Counted from the first letter of the stretch, positions 12,916 through 24,952 are shown. The stretch: DNA of 64,000 nt from Trematomus loennbergii (GCA_012861695.1 JAAOOA010000156.1:248001-312000); one strand, 5' to 3'. Made by a program: numbers and translations. The notes: generated from the sequence alone by a model not told the origin.

Positions 12916-13110
12916 TGTCCTTTTGTTGCTCTGTTTATGTTTTTAATGTTTCATGTGGAACCTACTTGAGCAGGTCTCCCTTGAAAAAGAGATCAATGAT
13001 CTCAATGGGATACAACCTGGATAAATAAAGGTTTTTAAATGAAATATAAGGTTTGAAATGAAATGTAAATTAATGCAAATCCACATATATTTTTTTTTGA
13101 TTAACTGCAG

Positions 13111-13154
13111 GCAAAAGAGTGATTGTCGAAAATACAATTTATGATTCTGCTCAG
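13111..13154 (+). CDS. Cytoplasmic tyrosine-motif exon, unit 1
   Basis: A 44-nt exon lies between CTGCAG and GTAAGA and encodes KRVIVENTIYDSAQ. The T-x-Y core resembles the ITSM motif of SLAM receptors but has Ala at the +3 position. It matches the unit 2 exon at 31,695-31,738. Since the ectodomain exons are missing, it is part of a pseudogene. Confidence 0.55.
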
Positions 13155-14341
13155 GTAAGAGACAAGTTTTTTCCTTTTTACTTTTGAGTGAAAAGTAAAA
13201 TAATTTAACTGAATTTTAGATTTTGAACAATTTAAACAGACTTGGACTGAATATGAGGAACAGCTAAATCCATAACTGGAGCCTCAGACAGTTATATTGC
13301 CAACTATGCATACTAATCACTATGCACACTAATCACTATGCACACAGAGTATCTGCATAGCCGATATGTATTTGCTATTTACTGTATTTTATCCATGACT
13401 CCTTCTACACCACCTCTGCCTGCAGTTCAGGTCCTGCTGCTCACATTTCTGGTTGTGCTGCTTGCTCTTTTAAAGCTCTGGATCCGACTAACCTGATGCA
13501 CCGCGATGCTTCTGTCTAAACCTGCTGCTGAGGTTTCTGTCTGGCAATTATTGTGTTTAAACTGCACTGTGTTTCTTAGTGATGTGTATTTGTTGTTTGC
13601 TTGTGTGGGTTTTTTTTCTCTTTCTTTTTTTAAATATAGTTTTCCCATAAGTTGATGCACTGATGGAACGATGCTCCTTCTTCTACAACTCAAAGGTGTC
13701 ATGTTCTTAAAACTCTTAATGACATGCTGGTGTCGTAAACATAATGCAGACACAGTGACATTTCTTCATGCATATCACATGATCACAGCTTTGCTTCCTA
13801 TCTTTGTCACACAGCCGTTAACCAAAGCTATGCCACTTCCTACTGAGCCGAGTGGTTTGTACTTTTGCATTTTTTTACACAACACATGCTGAGAGCAGAA
13901 GACTCTCACGGGAAAGCTGCACTTGAGATACATTTGTTTTCAAACCGTGTGATATAGTTGTGTGAAAAGTTAAACACAGTAACGTACAGATAACTGTTTT
14001 AAGAGAACCAGAAATCTAAATGTTTGGTCTCAGAACAAATTAAGAAAAGAGGAGACCTGTAATTTCCCATATCTTTCTCTAAATGCAAAGTACTGTATGT
14101 GTTAGCGGTGCAAATGCTTTTGTGTGTGTGCTTATTTGGCCTTACTCTGCTTTTGATTAATAACACCTACAATGTCATGCCTTTTAACTGAAAATACAAA
14201 TGAATCTTACATTTTTGTTGAACACCATTATCACTTTTACAGTCAATAATATGGAATTGTATTGTATTTGAGGATATATGACATATACAAATACAATATT
14301 ATACAACAACCTTTGGTAATCAATGTATTGTTCTGTTCCAG

Positions 14342-14437
14342 TTAGTAGCTCCAGCCCGGCGTAAGGACCCAACTGCTGATGAAGCTTCAGCTCCGCCTCT
14401 GTTCTGCACCTATGCTTTGGTTGGTCCTAAAACTTGA
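14342..14437 (+). CDS. Last cytoplasmic exon, unit 1
   Basis: After the acceptor TTCTGTTCCAG, the frame encodes 31 residues ending FCTYALVGPKT and TGA, the same as in unit 2 (32,918-33,013) apart from the first two residues. Downstream of the stop, unit 1 has a one-base difference near 14,454 that disrupts the frame kept open in unit 2. Confidence 0.5.
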   Translation, partial: LVAPARRKDPTADEASAPPLFCTYALVGPKT

Positions 14438-14994
14438 CCTCCAGCACCCACTGAGACTAGAAACACAGTCGCTAGAGAGTGTGTACGCTCAGGTAAAAAA
14501 GACCACACCAGGTCCTTGAAAAATGATCAGGAGTCGTATTCCACATACTGCACGCGTTGGGATTACGATTTATGGCAACTGAGCCATGGACTTCATTTTC
14601 ACATTACCCTCTTTTGGTGTGAACATCCTAAACCACGTCCTGTGTCTGCACCCAGAAGTGCTCTAACTCCACCTTCAATGCACAGTTGTGATTAATGATC
14701 GGTTGAAATGACTCCTTTTCTTGCAGTGTATGCATTCTGATCTCTATGGCTATGGCTGCCATCTTGTCTCAAAGGACATTATTTATTGACTCCTCTCAGA
14801 CAATACTGTGACAAACATGTATTTTTTTTTTTTTATATCTTTTGTTTCTGTCTGTTTGATGCACCTGATCCTATTAGTTATTTAGAAATATGGAAAGCAA
14901 TGATGTTTTGTAATTTTACGAACGTTTCAAAGACTATAGCTAACTTGAAGAGCAACAGGAACCACTGATCCTAGTTAGCATCAAGCTAATTAGA

Positions 14995-15205
14995 GGATGC
15001 ACACACACACACAGTGAAATATGACCTCTGGGGGGTTGGGGGTGTCTGATGCTTGCTCAAGGGCACCACGGCAGGGCCCAAGAGGTGAACTGGGACTTCT
15101 CCAAGTAGCAGTCCACACTCCATATTTAGGTCTGTTCGGGACTTGAACCGCGACCCTACGGCTCCCAGTCCAAGCCCCTACTGACTGAGCCACTGCCGGC
15201 AAGAA
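14995..15205 (-). mobile_element. tRNA-derived SINE
   Basis: On the minus strand the sequence has an A-box-like segment (TGGCTCAGTCAGTAGGGGC) and a B box (GGTTCAAGTCCCG), the internal RNA polymerase III promoter of tRNA-derived SINEs. It ends in a GT-rich microsatellite tail (14,999-15,013). It cannot form a complete tRNA, so it is a SINE and not a tRNA gene. Confidence 0.8.
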
Positions 15206-15214
15206 GAAGATCAT

Positions 15215-16980
15215 TGGATTGAACGGTTTTCTACATTTTGCACACAGTTTAACGACAGGCTTTAGAGCAACAGATTACATGTAGTGGAATTAATGTTATT
15301 GTATGCAAAGGATTTTACAGTTTTTACCCTTAGAGTTAAAGAAATACGTTGTTTCTGCTACATAACAAAAAAAAGGGGGATTATAAGAATGATTACAATG
15401 TACAATACATTTTCAAGTAAAGAAGTATATATTACGATCATTCTCACACAATACATCAGTTCAAGAGTCTCACAACACCGAGTCTCGAGTGAAACCAAAG
15501 CTAATCTTCCTGTACATCATTGTTGCCTTTAGTTAAATAATTCACAAATTGAATGGAAAATTCTCCATCATTTTGTGTTGAAAGGAGAAAAGTGAACAAT
15601 ATTACCGCCATTGAAATCTTTGCCTTCCAGCTGTTAATATATAATCATTTCCCAAGGAGTCAACATTTATTTAAAGAAGAATTTGCAGGTTAATGATTTG
15701 TAAATGATGGTTTTCTGTGGTCCACTACTTGGTATAGGTAGCCGAGGTTAGAATTTTAATTTTTTATTTAGGATTTCAACACCAACATTGATTTTGCTAA
15801 GTGAATGTTCTTCTTTCTTTTCTTAGTTAGTTTCTTCAAGGCACTTTTCAATAAAAGTGTCAGATAAATAAATGTGATGTAATGTGTAATGTGAGTATGT
15901 CATATAATGTTATGTGAGAGTATTTCATGTATTAAATTAAAAAGTATTTGTAAACTATATTTGTCTAGCCTTTTATTTGAAATCATTAGACTTTATTTTG
16001 CCTGAATATTCAATTAGTTTCTTTCCTCTTTGACAGCTCAGTGGGTGGACAGGGGATTTATTAAAAATGCTGTGAAAGCTCTTAATAATATACTGCAGTG
16101 AACTTAAAAAAAAAGCATATTCTGTTTGTTTATAAAAGAGCAGAGGACCCATTGTTGAAACTAAACAAACATATTTGCGTTTCTTTTTTTCTAAGGTTAC
16201 TTTGTTCTGTTGTTTTATATTTTACACCTAGGTTAAAGCCTTGTTGTATTTATTTGCATTGCTTTGATATTGATTTGTCCCAAAAGTAATGGAAAGTAAT
16301 TAGTTTACGTTATATGAATATTAAATACTTACAGTATGTACTGATGATTAGGTAATTAGTAAATGTAATGGAATACATTGTCACAGCAGAGTGAAACAAA
16401 GAATTGCCACATGATCTTTATTACAATCAAATAAATTACAAACATATATGTGAGTAATTTGTTCATTTGAATGAACACATAATAAATAATGGAAAATATG
16501 GGAATTAAAACGCTTTATTAAATGGCGCATGTATGCTTTCATTCAAAATGTAAACAAGCTTAAAACATACTGTACAAAGACATTTTTTATTTTTTAAAGA
16601 ATTACTATTATATTATTATTAAGTTATTTGTGTTTTTTTGAAAACCTCCCTAATCTGAATGCAACACAATGATTGTACCTACAAACAGATTACTTATAAT
16701 CATTGTATTAACAAGAACATTCAGCATTTTCTTGAAAGCTGCCTTCTGTGTTTACCTTGCAAAGCATCAATGTTTACATCAAGATTTAGCCAATATGAAT
16801 TGTCATGTAGATACATTGTAAGTGAACATATTTATATCCATGTTTGCTACTTCTAGCCTTGAGGCCGCACACTTTTGTTGTAGATTTCTACATTTCTTGG
16901 TGTGTGGTTTATGAAAATTGATTTGAAAATGTTTCGTTTGGAAATAATTTGCAACCCCTAATCTTTCTACGTACCTCCTG
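15215..16980. other. AT-rich non-coding stretch, unit 1 only
   Basis: I see no supportable gene here. The segment at about 16,105-16,345 is related to 22,460-22,700 (AAAGCATATTCTGTTT, then TTTATTTGCATTGC, then CCCAAAAGTAATGGAAAGTA), a small dispersed duplication in the same orientation. Bases 16,980-17,030 are C-rich and resemble the end of a hAT-type repeat. Confidence 0.5.
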
Positions 16981-17029
16981 CAATCCCCCCAACTACCCCT
17001 AGGGGTCCCCCTACCCCCAGTTGGGAACC

Positions 17030-17160
17030 AGAACTATGAGTTAATTTGTTGTTGTTGAGCTTCTCCATGAGATGAACCGTGATGACAGCAGACACCATGA
17101 TGATCAGACCCACAGAGAACACACACGTCTTCACCAGGCACACAGATAACCCCTCTGGAT
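17030..17160 (-). CDS. Transmembrane exon of inverted SLAM-like gene
   Basis: After the acceptor TGTGTTTCAG the frame encodes DPEGLSVCLVKTC, then VFSVGLIIMVSAVITV as the membrane span, and HLMEKLNNNK. A Lys sits at the outer edge of the span. The frame then runs into C/G-rich repeat-like sequence (16,980-17,030) and the true 3' border is unclear. It is unrelated to the transmembrane exon of the plus-strand copies. Confidence 0.6.
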
Positions 17161-17692
17161 CTGAAACACAACAACAGAGAGTTTCATATCAAAACCGACG
17201 CAGAGATCCAGACTGAGACGCACAACTGAGTGGAAGCAGCAAATCAGTGATTACTACTTTATTTGGATAGCAGTTTGAGTACTTTACAGTTTGAGTACTT
17301 TGAGTCCTACATTGTGAATACTTGTAAAATACTTGCACTGCAAAGTGCAGTTGAGTTTTACAGACTGTCCATATGCATGATGTAATGTCAAACAGCATGT
17401 TGGGGTTTAATGTTGAATTATTGTTTATTCTGTTCTTCAAATATTCAGGAATGTTTGTACTTATACAAATATTAAAGTTCAAAGGTTTATATAAAGGTTC
17501 GATATATGAGACAAACAGCACATTATATGCGTAAAACATGATGTACTGAATTCATCTTGTATTTTAAAGTTTCTTCAAATTAAATTGTTATAGTTTTAAG
17601 TTTACATTTAACACCTCACAAAGAAGTTTTGTTAAACTTTAAATTCCAAACTGTGTGTTATTATCAGGAAGTAGTTTTCTCTTTCTTCTTAC

Positions 17693-17973
17693 CATCATGC
17701 TGGTGGCAGACATCTTTGATTGTTTTGGTGTCGTTGGTCCAGCTGACATGGTTGCTATGGGTACAGATGATCGAGCCACTTGATTGGTGGACCTGGAGAA
17801 AAGTATCAGGGATCCCCTCTGACCGCTCTCCTCCCTCCTGACTGCAGGTTCTGGTTCACATGTGAAAGTGCTGTTGATGTGAGAGTCCTGTGAGCTGCAG
17901 GTCACAGTGAAGCTACAGGAGGGAGAGCTATCAGAGACAGAGCTCACTGTGAGGAGAGGGAGAGACGCTCGAT
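17693..17973 (-). pseudogene. C2-set Ig exon with one-base deletion
   Basis: The exon opens with SLPLLTVSSVSDSSPSCSFT and contains TCSSQDSHINSTFTC. Its 281 nt is one short of a phase-preserving length. Comparison with the plus-strand exon places the deletion near 17,862, in the GAACC that corresponds to GACACC. Beyond it, the alternative frame carries the expected C-terminal domain with CTHSNHVSWTNDT and a final VC. Confidence 0.78.
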
Positions 17974-18056
17974 CTGAGGAGGGAAGAAGCAGGTGAAGAG
18001 TTTTAGAAACAAGACCACAGAAACTCTATCAGTGTTTGAGAGGTTAACAAACCTAC

Positions 18057-19682
18057 CTTGAACTTTGACGTTAAATGTTGCTACTTCTTCTGTTAACAGC
18101 TTTGCCACTACAGCAGAGTAAACCAGTGTTAATTTTGGCAGCTGTTTTTGATTTAGTCTTAGTCTTTAGACGAAAATGGTTATTAGTTTTAGTCACATTT
18201 TAGTCATTCCTATCCTTCGTAGTTTTAGTCTAGTTTTAGTCGACGAAAACTCAAAACGTTTTAGTCTTCTTTTAGTCGATGATTTTAGTCGGTATTCTTG
18301 TAGGTACTTTTTGTTATTTTTTAAAGGGAAAAACTAAACAAATTGTTAACCGAATTAACATTGCTTTATTTACATGTGAAATAAATAAAAAAATATGTAT
18401 AGGTTGAGGTACTTGTACTTTACATTTAAATGTTTTGCTACTTAGTTCTTCTACTCCTCTACAGTTCAGAGGTAAATGATGTACTTTTACTCCACTACAT
18501 GTATTTAATCCCTTTAGTTACTTCACAGATGTGGATGAATGATGTGAAATATAATCAAGTGTTAAATCAGACTTTAGTTCCACCTGGAGTAAATCCACAA
18601 GCTACCCTGCAGTATACAAAGTCATTCAAACTAGCTGCACCTTTACCAGCTTTGAGAACACTTTAATGATCAATAATTATAAAATATATCATATATATTA
18701 TTCTGAAATGGACCAATCTGCACAATGACTACTTTTACTGTCGCTACTTTTATACTTTTACTTGAGGAACATTTTGAATGCAGGACTTTTACTGTAACAG
18801 AGTATTCATACACTATGGTATTTTTACTTAACTACAAGATCCGAGTACTTCTCCCCTCTGCGCACCTGATGTGATAACGTTACTCGTAATTGGCGCAACA
18901 GAGCTACGAGTTAAGGAAGTCGAAAATTGTGCATTTCTCCGATTGAATATGACGCCTTTTGGCCGGCTGTTTGGACAGACTACTATACTCAACGCGCTTA
19001 CGCCATAACACTAATGGAAAACAAGCTTTTTCCACATCGAGCCTTGTAGAGTGTCTCTATACTTCTGAACGCTCCGTCCCCGGCAGATCTCTGCCGCTGC
19101 AGCGTGTCTGTTAGGCCCCCCCCCGCACACAGAGAGACACAGGGAGATCGCTCTGGTGAAGAGAGCGGAAATAATGATATTGCAAGTTAGAAACGTAAGA
19201 TGCATTTTGACAGACAAGACGGACACTTGGGGGGAAATATGCTGCATTTTGAATGTCCGATAGTCCACCATTAACACCTTAGTCCCGTCTCGTCTCGTCA
19301 ACGAAAACTAAATATACATTTCGTCATAGTTTTCGTTATCAAGAATCTATTTTTAGCTCGTCATCGTCTCGTCTTAGTCATGTAAAAAAGGTCGTTGACG
19401 AACATTTTTCGTCATAGTTTTCGTTGACAAAATTAACACTGGAGTAAACTCCACTGTCTGCCTCTTGGAGATTCTTCAATTTCACAGAGTAATTGTTCTC
19501 AGGAAACTCAAGCCTTCCAGTGTAATTATCAGCGACTCCTTTTTTATTAGAAATGAATCTCACTATTCTTTTTTTGTTAAATTCCCAGGTAAAATAATCG
19601 GTTTCCCCAAGAACAACAGCTTTGGTGACATTCAGAAGCAAATCCTCTCCCTTCAGCACAAACACAGTCCCAGCACTGATCC
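18057..19682 (-). pseudogene. V-set Ig exon interrupted by hAT E
   Basis: The two exon halves encode FVLKGEDLLLNVTKAV, then TGRLEFPENNYSVKLKNLQE, then ADSGVYS, and after the insertion AVVAKLLTEEVATFNVKVQ. The F-strand motif DSGVYSA lacks the canonical cysteine and so does the B strand, as in SLAM/CD2/CD48 V domains. An NVT sequon is present. The insertion falls inside the F strand. Confidence 0.8.
18124..19441. mobile_element. hAT element E inserted in the V exon
   Basis: The terminal inverted repeat CAGTGTTAATTTTG...CAAAATTAACACTG is flanked by a perfect 8-bp TSD GAGTAAAC (18,116-18,123 and 19,442-19,449). Subterminal sequences are rich in TTTAGTC/CGTC motifs. No transposase frame is visible, so the 1.3-kb element is non-autonomous. 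Confidence 0.93.
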
Positions 19683-20609
19683 CTGTAAAACAGTAGACAC
19701 ATCATACAGTAAATATCACACATAATATGGTTTTCAATTCTGAATGTTTCTCCGATTCTGTACTTTATTTCTGACATTCTGATCATCAGCTAAACATCAT
19801 CATCTTATTATGAACATAATTCATAATAACCCACTGACCATCAAAGTCCAAAATTAATGCATGTTCAGCTTTTGTGTCTCTCCTGCTAATTAGTATGATA
19901 AGTAACTTTTGCTGAAAGTGAACAGACATGTAAAACAAATGACTTACAATTTTCCATTACCATTAATACAGCTACGACTCCTCCTCACACAGAAATGTCA
20001 GTAACAATTCTGGTGAAACTAAACCTAATGATGCATTGTTCCTATACCCCCCCCCCCTACCATCATCCACACTGTTGTTCACCAACTTTGATCCTTTCCT
20101 CCAGATACTAAAGTAGCTTTGAGCAAGAACTCTCTAATAGTTCCTCAATGGTTTGTAGAATAGGAGAAAGAAAACATTTCAAGTTAATGTTATGTTTTAA
20201 AACAGCTCATTAGATGTCACTACAATGCAACACCATTATACTTGGTTTAAATACCTTTTTTTTCAATAAAGATGTCTGTCAATATTTTCTTCTCTAAACT
20301 TATTTTTCAAAATTTGTATACACATGTTTGGCTTCTAATGCTCAGAATTGATAACCAGGATTTAGTTTTATGCATTTCCCCCCCTAAAACAAAGGTTTCT
20401 TTTTGGATAGGAAGATACATTCCTGATGGCAGTAGGAAGGTTACAGTTGTTATACTCCACATCAGCGTACTTGAAGAAACTCCTCTTGGACCACAGTGAT
20501 GCCAGGTTTTTAAACTCTTGAAGTGTCAAACTGTTTACTGTTTTAAGCAGGACACAATCACTGTAATTAGATATGTTAAAACATTGAATTAGACGTGTTT
20601 TTATCCTAC

Positions 20610-20658
20610 CTCGTGCCTCAGTGCAGACCAGCAGCCCCAGAATCACGAAGATGAGCAT
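20610..20658 (-). CDS. Signal-peptide exon of inverted SLAM-like gene
   Basis: An ATG at 20,658 opens 16 codons (MLIFVILGLLVCTEAR) ending in phase 1 at a GTAGGA donor. The hydrophobic core and the phase match an IgSF leader exon. Sequence 20,714 onward is shared with 33,566 onward in unit 2, so the unit 2 counterpart of this gene was lost or never existed. Confidence 0.65.
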
Positions 20659-21295
20659 GACGGTCTCTGTCCGGTTGCCCTGCCTGAATACACAATGTCA
20701 CAGGTTACAGTGTGAGTCCTGTTTTGCTCTAACACACACACCACCAAGTCTTCTTCCTGTAACAACCACATCACTTTTGAATCATGTGAAATATGAAATT
20801 CTCTTTTTCAAAGTTCCTGTCTTATCTCTGTTTTGGGATTTTTGATAAAGACCTTTTTTAATCCAACGTTTGTCAAGAAAGCAGATTTTAATGTGAAAGT
20901 CAATAACAGGATGATTAACAAGGAACTTTACATTTCAGTTGGTGTATGTTGCACCAGATGAAGCAACAGATGGAAAAGAAAACATTACAATTGTGTCAAT
21001 ACATTACATAAAAACAATAAAAGGTTTGCACTGTTTATTACTCACATTAGTTTGTGTTGCTTTACTGTAACTCTTCTAGCTGGTGTGCTGCACAAAGAAC
21101 CATAACCACTTCCTTTCTCAAGCTCTGTGTTCACACCTCTCACATTTTCCCATGACTGCATACCAAACTAACAATACCTGCGGTAACATGTCAGAGATAT
21201 CTTCACACAGCACAATTCTGCACTGGCAAAACAAATAACTAACAATAAAATAAGGAAGGCCAGTCTTATGTTCCTTATACAGGCCAGGGCTTTTC

Positions 21296-21723
21296 ATTTA
21301 CATTTCATTTCAAACCTTTATTTATCCAGGTTGTATCCCATTGAGATCATTGACCTCTTTTTCAAGGAGACCTGCTCAAGTAGGTTCCACATGAAACATT
21401 AAAAACATAAACAGAACAACAAAAGGACATCATACAGTAGCATTACAGGGATTACAATTTACATAACTATCCACATGCACAGGTACCAACAGCTTCCGAT
21501 TCAGTAGCATCCAACCGAGCTTTAAAAACATTTAGTGGCACCAGATTGCTCAGTTTCCATTTTAATTGCAGACTATTCCAGGACAGTGGAGCTGCGCATC
21601 TAAATGCTATTTTCCCTAAGACAGTCCTAGCAGTTGGCACATTTAATAAAACCACAGCATGCGATCTCAGGCAGTAGCCACTTACAATTCGCCGTGAGAT
21701 CAGGGAGCAGATGTAGGATGGAT
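21296..21723 (-). mobile_element. 5'-truncated LINE copy
   Basis: This is the inverted 3' end of the LINE at 9,108-13,060, corresponding to about 12,625-13,040, with near-identical sequence including the last coding segment (AVVLLNVPTARTVLGK-like) and the 3' tail. Unit 2 has the empty site near 35,660. It is a classic truncated retrotransposition product that arose after the tandem duplication. Confidence 0.9.
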
Positions 21724-22450
21724 TTTTGTTGTTGTTTTCTCATAAAATACTCTACTATGACTTTTCAGTGACATTCTTTACGACATATTTAACTGTGACT
21801 TATTTTATGATTTTATACCATTGCACTTTTTATGGCCCACAACACCAGGACATTTTATGGCAGATGATAATAACCGGACTTTTTGTTATGACATTAACAG
21901 GACTTTTTAATGACACACTTTACAATGACATATTATGGTAGACTATACTTTTACCTGTTTTAATTAGATTGTAATGTCCTACTGTCCTATTAAACATTGT
22001 ACGACTTTTGTCATATTTGGCTTGACTTTTCATACTGTACTATGACATTTTTATTGGATACCAAACTTTTACTTTTGTAATGCTATAAAACTTGAATGAC
22101 CAAAAAAACTAACTCTACTTGAACAAATTACAATAACTTTTTTTATGACATAAAGTCAGTACAAGGACTCTTATGACTTTTGTGACCTTTCTTTGTGATA
22201 TACTTTACTGTGACTCCTTACATATTTTCTTTATAGCCTATCATACTATGACACTTTTCTTATGGCCAAACATACTTTTAAATGGCATACTATTTGGTGA
22301 TGCAATGGCCTATTATGATGAGATGTGTTTTTTTTCATGTTATGCTTGACTTTTTGATGACTTATTATGGCATTCTATACTATTCTATTCTTTAAGGACA
22401 TGTTGTAGATATGCTATAGTTTGACTTTTTAATTGCATTTTTACGAGATG
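21724..22450. repeat. Degenerate TATGACATTTT-type tract (unit 1)
   Basis: The tract consists of irregular repeats of TATGACnTTTT, CATTTTTAT and related AT-rich words, with no coding potential. The same tract occurs at 35,660-36,290 in unit 2 with many small indels, suggesting faster turnover than the flanking sequence. Confidence 0.6.
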
Positions 22451-24056
22451 TTATTTATTGAAAAAAAGCATATTCTGTTTTTTGTAAAGGAGCAGATTTT
22501 AATAAAATGATCTCTTAGCACAGGACACATTTTTGATGAACAATATATATTTATTTTATTTTCTTCTAAGGTTACATTTAACACTTAGTAAAAGCCTTAT
22601 TGTATTTATTTGCATTGCATTGATATTGAGTTGTCCCAAAAGTAATGGAAAGTAATTTGTTTAGGTTATATGAATATCAGATACTTACAGTAGGTTACTG
22701 ATGGTTACAGTATGTAAAGCACTTTCTGTTAAGAAGATGTAGCACAACTGTAATAACTGTAACCCATTTCAGATTGAATATTTAGTGTACATAATGCTCT
22801 GTATCTCTTGATGGTCGGGGCATTTATTTTGCTGTTATTGACAGAGTTAGCACTTTATGTAAGTACATGATGTACATTTGCACCTTAGGAAGATTAGCTT
22901 TGGAATATATGATTTGTTATTACTACTAAAAGCACTTACAAATGAAATATCTTGCGTTTTAAAGCAGTTAGAAAATACTTATATAAATATAAATGCGTCC
23001 TTCCTACAAAGCTAACTGGAACTACAGTTTCTCTGTCTCAGTGACTTTAGGCAAACTGATATGCAAATGAAATGACGTTGAAGATAATGACATCACAAAT
23101 CAACCAGCCTAACTTTGAAACCTGGTTACCACTGAAAGGGTTAAAAGTCTGAAGCCTGCATGGGGAAGAGAGGGGCAAATAAAAAAAGAGGTGTGTGATA
23201 GAAACTCTCTCTGGAGGGACTATTTGCAGACCATTTACATGCACACACCTATATAGCAAATGAAAAGGGAAAACCATCAAAAGCATATTAGGGCCTCTTT
23301 AATGCGAGTTATACAGTAAAATGAAAATCCAATGTCATTCAAAAAGGCAAACATATATCCAAGGAAAGAAATGCTTTACAGAAAAGAAGTCAAGGAGGGA
23401 AAAATGCTCCGGCTCTGGCCTGGTTTGCTGCTCCATCCTTATTGGTCCTCAGACTCATCCTGCTTCAATGTTTGTTCAGCTTCCTCCTCTCTCTCCAAAC
23501 AGAGCCCTTTCCACGCCCCCTTACACACAGTGGCAGTTACACACAGCTGCTGCACATACATGGTGTAGACAGGTTATTGTAGATTGCAAATGTTACTGTT
23601 AGCATTGTAAGCTTGCCTTTCCCTGGGATTTATGAGTTACTAACTTTATCAAACTAATAGGGAACCATTTTTCGTTGCCCTTTTACATTTTTCAGAGGTG
23701 ATTGCACAGAATGTGAAAGTTATGTTGTATGTGACTGAACATGATTTTATTCTGATGGGAATGTGTGCCATTAATGAGGGTGAATATATGACTAGTTGGA
23801 ATTGAATGTAAATGTTAAATTGTATTGAATTAACATCGAGCCCTGGAATGTAAATAGTGTTTAAGATAAAGAGATAAACATCTCTAAAAAAAGTAATTTA
23901 ATAAAGGTGATTTTGTGTTTTAAAGGCTAAGTCGAATCATGTTGAATATGGACACATGGAGGCTGGTTTCAAAGGCATGAGCAAAGATCCTGAGAGGAAG
24001 CTGGTGGAAATTGTGACAAAACGCTGTGACACTTCCGCATACAGCACATTTGCAGA

Positions 24057-24117
24057 ATGAAGTCGTTTGTTAAACTTCTCTTTGTCATTTATTTGCTTTA
24101 TTTATGTGAATCACAAG
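24057..24117 (+). CDS. Signal-peptide exon, unit 2 SLAM-like gene
   Basis: It is identical to the unit 1 exon (750-810). It ends with G in phase 1 before GTAAGA and joins in frame to the V exon at 27,280, giving CESQ-GISAGTPVFVLKGEDV. Confidence 0.72.
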
Positions 24118-24891
24118 GTAAGAACATTAACTTGTTTTGTTCTCAGAGTCAAAGTTGTTGTACTGTAGCACTACTTAAACAATATAAGATTAGAAAGGTA
24201 ATGCTTTTTTTAAACTGATATTTCAAATAGGTAGTATTAAAATGTATACAATTATTAGTTATTTGCTTATTATCATTTAATAAAGTAGTAATACTAATTA
24301 ATGTAAAATGTTATGTAGATATTTTGATATATACAGTTATGTCGGTTGAAACCACACCCAGGCACAAAGTCCTGGTGATGTAAAGGAAACATATCTTCAT
24401 TTTAAGTGAATGTAAAATACAGCAGAAACTTGAACTAAAATCTCCAGTCATTATAATTATTAAATAGTAATTAAATCTAGACTTTTATGAATATGTTGAT
24501 CGATACGAAGATTAACATTTTATTTTAAACAGTTTTGTGTGGTGGTACGCACTTTTTCAGTACAAGTAACAGTTTAGATATTTGTATATTTGATAACCTG
24601 AAAATGTTGAGTCCATCAAAATGTTATGATAGAAATGTGTAGTCCCCAGCACATAGAAACTGCTGGATTAAAACTTGCATATGTTTGGCAATTTGCACAA
24701 TTAGAATACATTGCGTTAATTAAAACAATAGCTAAAAAAACGTGGCCAATTTGGAAAATCTTGGAGTGGTTTGGCGTTGAATCCATTTCTGACAGTTTCA
24801 GGATCAAAAGTGGCAGCTTTAACGAGCAATGGAATTGTACTCTTGGTGGCTGATTTTGACTACCATGAGTTGCGATCATTGGATATAGAGA

Positions 24892-24952
24892 GCACAATTC
24901 TCACTCTCGCCATCATTGATTATTACTTTGGTATCTTCGAACGTGAAGAACA
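24892..24952 (+). pseudogene. Decayed transmembrane exon remnant (unit 2)
   Basis: It is the counterpart of 6,491-6,552, with the same hybrid upstream sequence and GAACGTGAAGAACAAGTAAG donor region. It lies in the long intron between the signal and V exons, so an ancestral local duplication of the transmembrane region preceded the large tandem duplication. Confidence 0.62.

Larger units (their letters stand above)
9108..13060 (+). mobile_element. CR1/L2-superfamily LINE, near full length, inactive
   Basis: A non-LTR retrotransposon of about 3.9 kb fills the intron between the transmembrane remnant and the cytoplasmic exon. It has tandem 5' repeats (about 9,330-9,600), an APE-type endonuclease region (about 10,040-10,660), a reverse transcriptase (about 11,350-12,200, YADD at 12,026-12,037) and a 3' end with GATCTCAATGGGATACAACC and AATAAAGG. 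Unit 2 lacks it. A 5'-truncated copy of its 3' end lies inverted at 21,296-21,723. Boundaries are approximate because no clear TSD was found. The clade (Rex1/Babar or L2-like) is uncertain. Confidence 0.88.
750..14437 (+). pseudogene. SLAM/CD2-like IgSF receptor, unit 1 copy, V and C2 exons missing
   Basis: The recognisable parts are a signal-peptide exon (750-810, starting MKSFVKLLFVIYLLYLCESQ, followed by GTAAGA), a degraded transmembrane-exon remnant (6,491-6,552), a cytoplasmic exon (13,111-13,154, ending TIYDSAQ then GTAAGA) and a last exon (14,342-14,437, ending in TGA). The V, C2 and intact transmembrane exons present in unit 2 are absent, and the locus is interrupted by a 4.9-kb element, a hAT nest and a LINE. 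It therefore cannot encode a receptor. Assignment to the SLAM/CD2 group rests on the better-preserved copies. Confidence 0.75.
17030..20658 (-). pseudogene. Inverted SLAM/CD2-like IgSF gene, broken by a hAT insertion and a frameshift
   Basis: Reading on the minus strand: a signal exon (20,658-20,610, MLIFVILGLLVCTEAR), a V-set exon (19,682-19,442 and 18,115-18,057, split by a hAT), a C2 exon (17,973-17,693, one base short) and a transmembrane exon (17,160 to about 17,030). Every junction is phase 1 with GT/AG borders, typical of IgSF genes. The signal peptide and membrane exon differ strongly from the plus-strand copies, so this is an older paralogue. Without the hAT, the V exon would be 300 nt and in frame. 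As assembled it cannot produce the receptor. Confidence 0.8.
1..23310 (+). repeat. Tandem duplication, unit 1 (larger copy)
   Basis: Bases 1-1240 reappear almost unchanged at 23,311-24,546, and further blocks match in the same order and orientation: 6,129-7,200, 13,056-14,975, 20,714-21,290 and 21,724-22,450. Differences are mostly small indels and private transposon insertions, so the duplication is recent. The unit carries a SLAM-like gene. It also holds about 5.7 kb (roughly 14,980-20,713, including the inverted third gene) that unit 2 lacks. The left edge lies outside the window. Confidence 0.9.

Noticed and set aside
14995..15205. tRNA gene
   Set aside because: A- and B-box-like sequences are present but the flanks cannot form an acceptor stem or complete cloverleaf; a SINE explains it.
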